A stretch of DNA of 64,000 nucleotides from Xanthobacter autotrophicus. GTDB lineage: Bacteria > Pseudomonadota > Alphaproteobacteria > Rhizobiales > Xanthobacteraceae. The position numbers and the translations under genes are program-made. The stretch lies in NCBI RefSeq assembly GCF_043194295.1, contig NZ_JBAFVK010000002.1. One strand, given 5' to 3'. Under the pieces are notes generated by a model. It did not search any database. It had not been told where the DNA came from and worked only from the letters and a program-made list of their open reading frames with translations. This document shows, piece after piece, positions 14,908-23,771 of this stretch (the stretch's first letter is position 1; every line of letters begins with the position of its first letter).

Positions 14908-16755
14908 TCAGGCGGCGAATGAGAGGGCGAGGTTCTGGATGAATTGCAGGCTGCCCTGGTTCTTGTAGAAGAGGCGTGCACGTCCTTCCGCGTTGTAGAA
15001 GATCTTCACATGGTGGACGGCGGTCGGGAATTTCTTCAGCTCCAGCTGTGACTTACCCATGAAGCCGCGGGCGCGGGAGATCGCCACGTGGTTGGCACTG
15101 GCCCCGTAACTGGCGATGGACGAGGCGTTGTGGATCGCTAGACCACCGCCGCCGCCCGCGAGTACCGCCTTGATGAACTCGATGAGAAAGCCAGGCAAGG
15201 CGTCGTTGCCGATTTGGTGGCGCAGCGCTGCGAGCGTCGCCGGATCGGTCGCGTTCTGCATGACCAGTTGGTCGAACTCCGGACTGAAGTCGAATAGCCC
15301 GAACGCCATCTCTCCCTTGTCCAGCGCCACCGTGGCCTTGTCGATGCTGGCGCCCGACGCCACGGACACTCGTCCGTCCCCCAGCCAGACGGGCGAGTCT
15401 AGGTTCTCCTTGATGGTCTCCAGCGCCAGCCGATGGAACACGAAGCACCGGTGCCAATCCGCGTACAACTGGGCAGGGATGGTCAACTCAAAATGCTCAA
15501 GGTAACTCCCCCGGGCCCCGAACATGCGTGCACGCTGGATGTAAGTGTCTTGCTGCAGTCGGTGCCGAACGTCGCGGGTGAAGAACATTGCCAGCAGATT
15601 GGGAAAGGTCACGCCCCGAGAGACGATGTTGCCGCCGATGATAATGCTGAACGGCGAAGACGGATCGGTGGCGTTGTCGCCAGCCGCCTTGCGATCCCGC
15701 TCGCTGTTCAGGACCGTCAGTGTCGCCCGCGACGCGTTCGCGACCACATAGCCGGTGAGATTGTCAGGGTTTGCCTTAGGGTAGAGCTTTTCGGCTGTCT
15801 CGAGCACCCGCGCGACTAGGGCGGCGAACGCAGGGCTCTCCGGCTTGGTCAGGGCCAGTACCGCCTCTTCGATCGTCGCCCGATCGGCCTCGTGGTCGAT
15901 CTTCTTTCCGCTGGTGTGGACCAACATCGTATAGTTCTGTTCGGTCGCGTTCACCTCTTCGTTGAGATAGGCGGCGGTGACCAGGAATCAGACCAAGGCA
16001 TCCCGAGCCTCCTGCGAATTGCCGCCCTGTGACAGGCATGTCAAGCGATAGAGAGGCTGCTTGTTGAGCGGGAAAAAGGTGTCCTGACCGGTGTACTTTC
16101 CATGCGGTGGGAAGTTCACCCACTGTTCGGTACAGTTTTGGAATGTATTGTTAAGGTCCAGCCGCGCCGGCGTGGCCGTGACGCCGATGTAGTAGCCGTT
16201 TCCCCCGATCAACTGGCCCACCAGGTCGTTAATCGGCGTTTTGATGCCCTGATTGACCTTGGAGTTTGGCGTTGCGTAGTCGGCCTCGTCGTCGATCACC
16301 ACGATTGGGCCGCCCCCCGACAGGCGGGTAATCAGCTTCTCCAGGTCACGGCCGTTTTTCTTGCAGAAGACGATCAGTTCCTCGGGTGTTTGGTCTTTCC
16401 CCGTTTGCTGCAACTCGGTGGCGGTGCGCGGCGCGGGCGCCAGACCGGAGGTCTTGAAGCGCCGTAAGTTCTGCGACAGCAGATCGACACTGTCGTTCAT
16501 CAGGTGGACGATGACCTTGTGGCCCTGATCCAGCAGCTTGGCCGTTAGGCAGATCATCATCTCAGTCTTTCCGCTCTGCGGCTCGCCATAGATAACCAAT
16601 GCCGAGGTCTTGGCGGTCGTCATCTTGGCGATGGCAGCCTCGACCGCGCTCTCGACGCAGTCGGTTTGCACCCCGGTAAGTTTCAGGCGGTGCAGCTGTT
16701 TGGCGTAGCGGTCTTTCAGCTTTGCCTCGTCCTTGAACTTCTCGATATCGAACAC
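14908..16755 (-). pseudogene. Z1-domain superfamily II helicase/endonuclease, interrupted by one in-frame TGA
   Basis: One frame runs from ATG 16755 to TAA 14908 (615 codons) with a single TGA at 15988-15990 (codon 256). The first part has Walker A GEPQSGKT (57-64), Walker B VIDDEADY (Asp155-Glu157) and GVTATPARL. Past the stop the same frame continues as FLVTAAYLN, then IIGGNIVSRGVTF (373-384) and the arginine motif QRARMFGARG (407-416). These are Z1 landmarks on both sides of the stop, so one substitution (for example CGA or TGG to TGA) explains the break. Z1 proteins accompany MutL/MORC-type ATPases in restriction-like systems. It is probably inactive unless the stop is read through or is an error. 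Confidence 0.8.
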
Positions 16756-16937
16756 ACCCGGACCTCAGAATCGACCTAGGATCCGAGATCATGCGCTGCG
16801 GGGCTAGGTCGCGCCAGTGTGGCGCAGGCCCCCCCGAGCTGACTGTTCACAGGCAGTTGAAAAATCGATGCTGGCCGGCGGGGGACCGAGCCGGGCTGGT
16901 GCCCGAAAGTGGACTCCCTGAAAGTCGCCTATGGGTC

Positions 16938-18464
16938 GATTCCGTTGAAAAAGTCGGTGTTGCTGCGGGCTCGAAGTCCTGATTCAGTTGTCCTCATGGA
17001 TGGAGGGCAGGCCGATGATGGGCGAGCGGACGGGGGCGCAGGAGGCGCTGTTCTACGAGTTCAGCCTCGAACGCCACGTTCCTGCCGGCCACCTCGTGCG
17101 CGCCATCGACAGGTTCGTCGACCTCGACGGCATCCGGGCGCACCTCAAGCCTTTCTACAGCGAGACCGGTCGGCCCTCGATCGACCCCGAACTGATGATC
17201 CGGATGCTGCTTGTCGGCTATTGCTTCGGCATCCGCTGGAACGGCGGCTGTGCGAGGAGGTCCACCTCAACCTGGCCTATCGATGGTTCTGTCGGCTCGG
17301 CCTCGACGGCCGCGTGCCGGACCACTCCACCTTCTCCAAGAACCGGCACGGCCGCTTCCGCGACAGCAACCTGTTGCGGCACCTGTTCGAGACGGTGCTG
17401 CAGCGTTGCATCGCTGAGGGGCTGATCGGCGGGGAAGGCTTCGCCGTCGATGCCAGCCTGATCAAGGCCGAGGCCAGCCGGCAGAAGGGTGTCGATGGCA
17501 AAGCCGGGCTGTCGCCCGAGGCGGCCGGCCGCGCGGTTGAGGAATATCTCGCCGTCCTCGACGATGCGGCCTTCGGCGCAGCCACCGAGGTCACCCCGAA
17601 GTTTCTCTCGCCGGCCGATCCGGCCGCCCGCTGGACCGGCGCACATGGCGGCCAGGCCTTCTTCGCCTATTCCACCAACTATCTAATCAATGTGGAGAAC
17701 GCGATCATCGTTGACGTGGAGGCCACCACGGCGATCCGGCAGGCCGAGGTCCTGGCGGCGAAACGCATGATCGAGCGGTCGATGGAGCGCTTCGACCTCT
17801 ATCCAGCGCGGCTGATGGGCGACAGCGCCTATGGCTCCGCCGAGATGCTCGCCTGGCTCGTGCATGAACATGGCATCGAACCGCACATCCCGGTGTTCGA
17901 CAAGTCGGTGCGCCGCGACGGCACCTTCAGCCGCGCAGACTTCGCCTACGATCATGATCGGGACCTCTACACCTGTCCGGGCGGGAAGGAACTGCGCCGG
18001 TATCGTCGCCGCTTCAGTGTGACCCGCGACAGCGTCGATCCACACGGCTTCATACGCTACCGCGCGGCCAAGTCCGACTGCGGTGCTTGCGCGTTGAAAT
18101 CGCAGTGTTGCCCAGCCGAACCGCTACGCAAGGTCTTGCGGTCGATCCATGAAGGGGCCCGCGATATGGCGCGGGACATCGCCGCCACCGAGGCCTACGT
18201 CACGTCACGGCGGCAGCGCAAGAAGGTGGAGATGCTGTTCGCCCACCTCAAGCGCATCCTGAAGCTCGACCGGCTTCGCCTGCGGGGCCCGAACGGCGCC
18301 CAGGACGAGTTCCACCTCGCCGCCACAGCCCAGAACCTCCGGAAGCTCGCCAAGCTCATGCCGCGTGGAGCACGAACGGCTGCGACCTGAGGAGAGAAGC
18401 TCGTTCAACGTGCCAAAAAGACCGATTTCGCCACGCCGCCGGCAGAGGGTTTTTCAACGGAATC
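16938..18464 (+). mobile_element. IS1182-type insertion sequence
   Basis: GATTCCGTTGAAAAA at 16938-16952 recurs as its exact complement at 18450-18464, flanking a transposase gene on the + strand. The 1.5-kb size and transposase type fit IS1182. The outermost base may be one position further out on each side (C at 16937, G at 18465). I cannot define a target duplication with confidence. The element lies between the Z1 gene and trbB. Confidence 0.75.
17015..18390 (+). pseudogene. IS1182-family transposase, frameshifted
   Basis: Translation starts at ATG 17015 seven bases after GGAGGG and reads MMGERTGAQEALFYEFSLER to YCFGIR near 17234. It then drifts into nonsense, while the homologous continuation ERRLCEEVHLNLAYRWF is found in the next frame to the stop at 18390. 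The expected sequence around the join, GIRSERRLCEE, would need one extra base (TCGG instead of TGG at about 17236). The C-terminal part keeps the DDE-type core (GFAVDASLIKAEASRQ, LMGDSAYGSAEMLAWL, KKVEMLFAHLKRIL). The transposase should be inactive unless frameshifting is programmed. Confidence 0.78.
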
Positions 18465-18728
18465 GGTCATTTCCACTATTTGAACCGCTCCCCGTGAATG
18501 CCCATTAGGCGCAAACAGCGACAGCCTGCGCTCTCGTCGTCTGCGATGTCTTCCGCTCCGAGCCTCCTCGCTCCTCAGGTACAATAGCAGCACCCCGCCG
18601 TTCTCAAGTATCTGCACGCCAGACCGCGACGCCCGCATTGGCTTGTTGCATCCTCCTAATTTCCGGCTCTTTTAATCATCCCCGTCCGGGGCGCGTCTGC
18701 GTCGTCCCAGATAAGCGCAGGGGATGAG
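18465..18728. other. Region between the IS and trbB
   Basis: These 264 bases contain no gene I can support; an open frame on the minus strand (18638 to 18405) runs into the IS end and has no recognisable product. This stretch must now supply any promoter for the trb operon, since the IS and the convergent Z1 gene separate trbB from the traG side. I see no convincing -35/-10 pair, but a GGGG site lies just before the trbB start. Confidence 0.35.
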
Positions 18729-19715
18729 ATGGCGGCTTCACCTCACAGTTCGGAAGGTCTGACGCGCAGCGTGCGCATGCTGCGCACAGCGCTCGGCCCG
18801 ATGATCGCCCGCCTTCTCGAAGACCCGGCCGTCGTCGAGGTCATGCTCAATCCGGACGGGCGCCTGTGGGTTGACCGGCTGTCCGAAGGGCTTTGCGATA
18901 CAGGCGAGCGATTGGCCGCAACAGATGGTGAGCGCATCGTCCGCCTCGTTGCGCACCACATCGGCGCCGAGGTCCACGCCGGCGCGCCGCGGCTTTCCGC
19001 TGAGCTTCCCGGGACCGGGGAGCGCTTCGAGGGATTGCTCCCGCCTGTCGTCACAGCTCCGACCTTCGCCATCCGCAAGCCGGCAGTCGGGGTGTTCACG
19101 CTCGACGACTATGTGATCGCCGGCATCATGTCGGCGCCGCAAGCCGAAGCCCTGCGCCAAGGCATTGCCTCCCGCGCCAACATCCTGGTGGCCGGTGGCA
19201 CCTCCACCGGCAAGACCACGCTCACCAATGCGCTCCTCGCCGAGGTGGCCAAGACCTCCGATCGCGTCGTCCTCATCGAGGACACGCGGGAGCTCCAGTG
19301 CGCCGCCCCCAACCTTGTGGCGATGCGCACCAAGGACGGCGTCGCGTCGCTCTCGGACCTCGTCCGCTCATCCCTGCGCCTGCGCCCGGATCGCATCCCG
19401 ATCGGCGAGGTACGAGGTGCCGAAGCCCTCGACCTCCTGAAGGCCTGGGGCACAGGGCACCCCGGGGGCATCGGCACCATTCACGCCGGCAGCGCCATGG
19501 GCGCCCTGCGGCGGCTAGAGCAACTCATCCAGGAAGCTGTCGTCACCGTACCTCGGGCCCTGATCGCCGAGACCATCGACCTCATCGCCGTGCTGTCGGG
19601 CCGCGGCTCCGCGCGCCGCCTTTCCGAGCTCTCTCACGTCGAAGGTCTCGGGCCCGACGGCGACTACCGCGTCATCCCCATCACCGCTCCATCCGAAGAA
19701 GGAACCTCCCTGTGA
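18729..19715 (+). CDS. trbB: Conjugal transfer ATPase TrbB (VirB11-like)
   Basis: This 328-residue cytoplasmic protein is a secretion ATPase. Walker A is GGTSTGKT at residues 156-163, the Asp box is VVLIEDTRELQC, and PDRIPIGEVRGAEALDLLKA and GHPGGIGTIHAG carry the Walker B and His-box regions. It forms a hexamer at the inner membrane and powers assembly of the mating pore. It is the first gene of a ten-gene trb operon with mostly four-base overlaps. ATG 18729 follows a GGGG ribosome site. It is now separated from its usual upstream neighbour by the defence-like block and IS. Confidence 0.95.
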   Translation: MAASPHSSEGLTRSVRMLRTALGPMIARLLEDPAVVEVMLNPDGRLWVDRLSEGLCDTGERLAATDGERIVRLVAHHIGAEVHAGAPRLSAELPGTGERFEGLLPPVVTAPTFAIRKPAVGVFTLDDYVIAGIMSAPQAEALRQGIASRANILVAGGTSTGKTTLTNALLAEVAKTSDRVVLIEDTRELQCAAPNLVAMRTKDGVASLSDLVRSSLRLRPDRIPIGEVRGAEALDLLKAWGTGHPGGIGTIHAGSAMGALRRLEQLIQEAVVTVPRALIAETIDLIAVLSGRGSARRLSELSHVEGLGPDGDYRVIPITAPSEEGTSL

Positions 19716-20044
19716 CTTTCACGCTCCCTCCATTCTACCGCCGATTGCTGCAGGCCGTGGCCGGTGCCACCGCCTGCGTGTGTGTTGTCTCCGCGGCCCA
19801 CGCCTCCGGCTCCTCCATGCCCTGGGAGACGCCGCTGCAGTCGATCCTGGATTCGATCCAGGGGCCAGTCGCCAAGATCATCGCGGTGATCGTCATTATC
19901 TCCACCGGCCTCGCGCTCGCCTTCGGCGACACCTCTGGCGGATTCCGGCGGCTGATCCAGATCGTGTTCGGCCTCTCCATCGCCTTCGCCGCTTCGAGCT
20001 TCTTCCTCTCCTTCTTCTCCTTCAGCGGCGGAGCGCTGGTCTGA
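19712..20044 (+). CDS. trbC: Pilin precursor TrbC
   Basis: This 110-residue protein starts at GTG 19712, overlapping the trbB stop (GTGA). It has a long leader ending near VVSAAHASG, then two hydrophobic segments (IIAVIVIISTGLALAF and IVFGLSIAFAASSFFLSF), the layout of TrbC/VirB2 pilins. In RP4 the homologue is processed and cyclised by TraF, which this element carries. The gene is easily missed because of its GTG start. Confidence 0.9.
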   Translation: MTFTLPPFYRRLLQAVAGATACVCVVSAAHASGSSMPWETPLQSILDSIQGPVAKIIAVIVIISTGLALAFGDTSGGFRRLIQIVFGLSIAFAASSFFLSFFSFSGGALV

Positions 20045-20316
20045 TGCCGGGCGATATTGGCGGGGTGCCGGGCTTCTCCGTCCCGGTCCATCGGGCCTTG
20101 AGCGAGCCGATCCTGCTCGGCGGCGCGCCGCGGGCGATCGCGATCTTCAACGGCACCCTCGCCGGCGCCATCGGGCTGGGGCTGAGGCTCTGGCTTGTCG
20201 GCCTCGCCCTTTGGGCCGTCGGCCATCTCGCCGCCGTCTGGGCCGCCAAGCGCGATCCGCTCTTCGTCGATGTGGTGCGCCGGCATCTGCGCATCCCCGG
20301 TCATCTGTCGGTTTGA
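20044..20316 (+). CDS. trbD: Conjugal transfer protein TrbD (VirB3-like)
   Basis: This 90-residue membrane protein starts at ATG 20044, sharing ATGA with the trbC stop. VPVHRALSEPILLGGAPRAI near the N-terminus is the typical VirB3/TrbD opening. A hydrophobic region with one or two membrane passes follows (NGTLAGAIGLGLRL, WLVGLALWAVGHL), then a short basic tail (VVRRHLRIPGHLSV). It is an inner-membrane part of the mating pore that works with TrbE. Confidence 0.9.
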   Translation: MPGDIGGVPGFSVPVHRALSEPILLGGAPRAIAIFNGTLAGAIGLGLRLWLVGLALWAVGHLAAVWAAKRDPLFVDVVRRHLRIPGHLSV

Positions 20317-20328
20317 GTGAGGCACACC

Positions 20329-22767
20329 ATGATGAACCTCGCAGAATACCGGCGTCGCGCCAGCCGGCTCGCCGACTACCTGCCCTGGGCGGCGCTGGTC
20401 GGCTCTGGCGTCGTCCTCAACAAGGATGGCAGCTTCCAGCGGACGGCACGCTTCCGTGGGCCGGACCTCGATTCCGCGGTGCCGGCCGAGCTGGTGGCGG
20501 TGGCGGGGCGCCTCAACAGTGCCTTTCGCCGCCTCGGCTCCGGCTGGTCACTTTTTGTGGAGGCCCAGCGGCATGCGGCGGGTACCTTTCCTGCGAGTGT
20601 CTTCCCCGATCCCGCCTCCGCGCTGGTCGAAGCCGAGCGCAAGGCCGACTTCGAGGAGGCCGGCAGCCACTTCGAATCCAGCTATTTCCTGACTTTCACC
20701 TGGCTCCCGCCGGCGGAGGATGCCGCGCGGGCCGAGAGCTGGCTCTATGAGGGCAGCCAGCGGAAACGGCTCGATCCGCATGAGGCTCTGGGCGGGTTCA
20801 TCGATCGCACAGATCGGGTCCTGCGGCTCGTCGAAGCCTTCATGCCCGAGTGCCGCTGGCTCGACGATGCCGAGACCCTGACCTATCTGCACGGTTGCGT
20901 CTCGACCAAGCGCCAGCGGGTCCGTGTTCCCGAGACGCCCATGTATCTCGACGCGCTCCTGGCCGATCAGCCGCTCACCGGCGGACTGGAGCCCATGCTC
21001 GGGGACCAGCACCTGCGCGTGCTCACCATCGTGGGCTTTCCCACGGCGACGACGCCGGGGATCCTCGACGATCTCAACCGGCTGGCCTTTCCCTATCGGT
21101 GGTCGACCCGCGCCATCCTGCTCGACAAGACCGACGCCACCCGGCTCCTCACCAGGATCCGCCGGCAGTGGTTCGCCAAGCGCAAGTCCATCGCCGCCAT
21201 CCTCAAGGAGGTGATGACCAACGAGGCCTCGGTGCTGGTGGACTCGGACGCCGCGAACAAGGCCTCGGACGCCGACCTCGCGCTACAGGAGCTGGGCGCC
21301 GACCATGCCGGCATCGCCTATGTCACCGCCACGGTGACCGTCTGGGATTCTGATCCCCGCATCGCTGACGAGAAGCTCCGGCTGGTGGAGAAGGTGATCC
21401 AGGGCCGGGACTTCACGGCCATGGTCGAGACGATCAATGCGGTGGATGCCTGGCTCGGCAGCCTGCCGGGGCACGTCTACGCCAATGTCCGCCAACCGCC
21501 CATTTCCACCCTCAACCTCGCCCATATGATCCCGCTGTCGGCGGTCTGGGCGGGCGAGGCACAGGACGCGCATTTCAGCGGGCCGCCGCTGTTCTACGGC
21601 AAGACCGAGGGGGCGACCCCGTTCCGCTTTTCCCTCCACGTTGGCGATGTGGGCCACACCCTCGTGGTCGGGCCGACGGGCGCCGGCAAGTCGGTGCTGC
21701 TGGCGCTGATGGCATTGCAGTTCCGGCGCTACGCTGGATCCCAGGTGTTTGCTTTCGACTTCGGCGGCAGCATCCGGGCGGCCGCCCTCGCCATGGGCGG
21801 CGACTGGCACGACCTCGGCGGAAGCCTGTCCGATGGGAGCGAGGACAGCGTCGCGCTCCAACCTCTTTCCCGTGTGGATGATCTCGCCGAACGCTCATGG
21901 GCCGCCGACTGGATCACGGCGATCCTCTCCCGCGAGGGCGTTTCCATCGCCCCGGAGGTGAAGGAGCACATCTGGTCGACCCTCACCTCCCTCGCCTCCG
22001 CTCCCGTCGAGGAACGGACCCTCACCGGCCTCGCCGTCCTGCTCCAGTCCAACGATCTCAAACAGGCGCTGCGTCCTTATTGTATCGGTGGAGCCCATGG
22101 CCGGCTGCTCGATGCCGAGGCAGAGCACCTGGGACAGCCGTCCGTCCAGGCCTTCGAGACAGAAGGGCTCATCGGCACCAGCGCAGCGCCGGCCGTGCTC
22201 TCCTATCTCTTCCACCGCATCGAGGATCGGCTCGACGGCTCGCCCAGCCTCATCATCATCGACGAAGGCTGGCTAGCCCTCGATGACCAGGGCTTCGCCG
22301 GCCAGCTCCGCGAGTGGCTCAAGACCCTGCGCAAGAAGAACGCCAGCGTCGTCTTCGCCACGCAGTCCCTCTCCGATATCGACGGCTCGGCCATCGCCCC
22401 GGCCATCATCGAGAGCTGCCAGACGCGGCTGCTGCTCCCCAACGAGCGGGCGGTGGAGCCCCAGATCACCGCCATCTACCGGCGCTTCGGCCTCAACGAC
22501 CGGCAGATCGAGATCCTCGCACGGGCCACCCCGAAGCGGGACTATTACTGCCAGTCCCGACGCGGCAACCGCCTGTTCGAGCTCGGGCTGTCGCAGGTGG
22601 CGCTCGCCTTGTGCGCCGCCGGGTCAAAGACCGATCAGGCTGCGCTCTCGCTGATCCTCGCCGAGCATGGGCGCGATGGTTTCCTCGCCGCCTGGCTACG
22701 GCATCGGGGCCTCGGCTGGGCCGCCGACCTCATCCCCACCCTCGACCTTCTGGAGACACGCTCGTGA
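20329..22767 (+). CDS. trbE: Conjugal transfer ATPase TrbE (VirB4-like)
   Basis: This 812-residue protein is the large ATPase of the mating pore. The ATG 20329 start gives the family opening MNLAEYRRR after one extra Met; an upstream in-frame GTG at 20317 is less likely. Walker A is GPTGAGKS at residues 448-455 and Walker B is LIIIDEGW near residue 645, followed by the Gln motif region VVFATQSLSDIDGSA. It energises pilus assembly and substrate transfer with TrbB and TraG. The length is usual for TrbE. Confidence 0.95.
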   Translation: MMNLAEYRRRASRLADYLPWAALVGSGVVLNKDGSFQRTARFRGPDLDSAVPAELVAVAGRLNSAFRRLGSGWSLFVEAQRHAAGTFPASVFPDPASALVEAERKADFEEAGSHFESSYFLTFTWLPPAEDAARAESWLYEGSQRKRLDPHEALGGFIDRTDRVLRLVEAFMPECRWLDDAETLTYLHGCVSTKRQRVRVPETPMYLDALLADQPLTGGLEPMLGDQHLRVLTIVGFPTATTPGILDDLNRLAFPYRWSTRAILLDKTDATRLLTRIRRQWFAKRKSIAAILKEVMTNEASVLVDSDAANKASDADLALQELGADHAGIAYVTATVTVWDSDPRIADEKLRLVEKVIQGRDFTAMVETINAVDAWLGSLPGHVYANVRQPPISTLNLAHMIPLSAVWAGEAQDAHFSGPPLFYGKTEGATPFRFSLHVGDVGHTLVVGPTGAGKSVLLALMALQFRRYAGSQVFAFDFGGSIRAAALAMGGDWHDLGGSLSDGSEDSVALQPLSRVDDLAERSWAADWITAILSREGVSIAPEVKEHIWSTLTSLASAPVEERTLTGLAVLLQSNDLKQALRPYCIGGAHGRLLDAEAEHLGQPSVQAFETEGLIGTSAAPAVLSYLFHRIEDRLDGSPSLIIIDEGWLALDDQGFAGQLREWLKTLRKKNASVVFATQSLSDIDGSAIAPAIIESCQTRLLLPNERAVEPQITAIYRRFGLNDRQIEILARATPKRDYYCQSRRGNRLFELGLSQVALALCAAGSKTDQAALSLILAEHGRDGFLAAWLRHRGLGWAADLIPTLDLLETRS

Positions 22768-23498
22768 TCCGCCTGATGCTGCGGGCGGCGCTCGTCGCTG
22801 CGCCGCTCCTCATGTGCCCTCTCGCGCCGGCCGCGGCACAGGCCGTGGTCTTTGACCCCTCCAACTATGCCCAGAACGTCCTCCAGGCGGCGCGGGCCTT
22901 GCAGCAGGTCACCAACCAGATCACCTCGCTTCAGAATGAAGCACAGATGCTGATCAACCAGGCCCGCAACCTCGCAAGCCTGCCGTATTCCTCCCTCAGC
23001 GCGCTCCAGCAATCCACCCAGCAGACCCAGCAGTTGCTCGGGCAGGCGCAGAAGATCGCTTATGACGTCGGCGCCATCGACCGGGCGTTCCAAGGTCAGT
23101 ACGGCTCGGTTTCCCTGAGCACCTCGGACGCTGCTCTTGTCACCCAGGCTAAGACCCGCTGGGAGACCACGGTCGCCGGTCTTCAGGATGCGCTGCGGGT
23201 GCAGGCGGGCGTCGTCGGCAATCTCGACATTGGCCGGACCCAGGCCTCAACACTGGTCGGCCAGAGCCAGGCGGCGACCGGCGCGTTGCAGGCCATGCAG
23301 GCAGGGAACCAGCTCCAGGCGCTCCAGGCGCAGCAGCTCTCCGACCTGACCGCGGTGGTGGCGGCCAATGGCCGGGCGCAGGCGCTGTCCGAAGCTGAGC
23401 GTGCCACGGCGGTGTCTGAGGGGCAGGAGCACTACCGGCGCTTCTCCACCCGGTCGAGCTACCAGTCCTCCGCCGTCACCATGTTCCGCGGCAATTGA
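22764..23498 (+). CDS. trbJ: Conjugal transfer protein TrbJ (VirB5-like)
   Basis: This 244-residue protein starts at GTG 22764 over the trbE stop. A signal peptide ends near LAPAAAQA, and the rest is Gln-rich and helical (NVLQAARALQQVTNQITSLQ, QQSTQQTQQLLGQAQK), as expected for TrbJ/VirB5, the pilus-tip or adhesin-like part. The closing motif SSYQSSAVTMFRG resembles other TrbJ proteins. Confidence 0.92.
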   Translation: MIRLMLRAALVAAPLLMCPLAPAAAQAVVFDPSNYAQNVLQAARALQQVTNQITSLQNEAQMLINQARNLASLPYSSLSALQQSTQQTQQLLGQAQKIAYDVGAIDRAFQGQYGSVSLSTSDAALVTQAKTRWETTVAGLQDALRVQAGVVGNLDIGRTQASTLVGQSQAATGALQAMQAGNQLQALQAQQLSDLTAVVAANGRAQALSEAERATAVSEGQEHYRRFSTRSSYQSSAVTMFRGN

Positions 23499-23507
23499 GG
23501 GGCGGCC

Positions 23508-23771
23508 ATGGATCAGGGCACTGCACTCAGGACCCTCGTCGTCGCCGGCCTTGTGGGCGCGGTGATCGCAGCCCTCGCCATCGCCTCAGGCAGGCCTCAC
23601 GAGCCGACTGTCACTATCAGCAGCGTGAAGGCAGGGAACGTCTCCTCGGCCGACCTCAAGAGCTGCGCCACGCTGGAGATGGCCAATCCCATCGATCCGC
23701 GCTGCGCCGCGCTCTGGGAGGCGAACCGCCGCCGCTTCTTCGGCAAGCCCGTGGAAGGAGCAACGCCATGA
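23508..23771 (+). CDS. trbK: Entry-exclusion protein TrbK (TrbK-alt type)
   Basis: This small 87-residue protein has one N-terminal membrane helix (TLVVAGLVGAVIAALAIASG) and a periplasmic tail with two cysteines (SCATLEMANPIDPRCAALWE). This pattern belongs to the short TrbK group found between trbJ and trbL, credited with blocking redundant mating into a cell that already carries the element. It is followed by an ATGA overlap with trbL. Confidence 0.82.
   Translation: MDQGTALRTLVVAGLVGAVIAALAIASGRPHEPTVTISSVKAGNVSSADLKSCATLEMANPIDPRCAALWEANRRRFFGKPVEGATP

Noticed and set aside
18405..18638. 77-codon minus-strand frame entering the IS1182 end
   Set aside because: No recognisable product and no ribosome site with normal spacing; it extends into the IS terminal repeat by chance.
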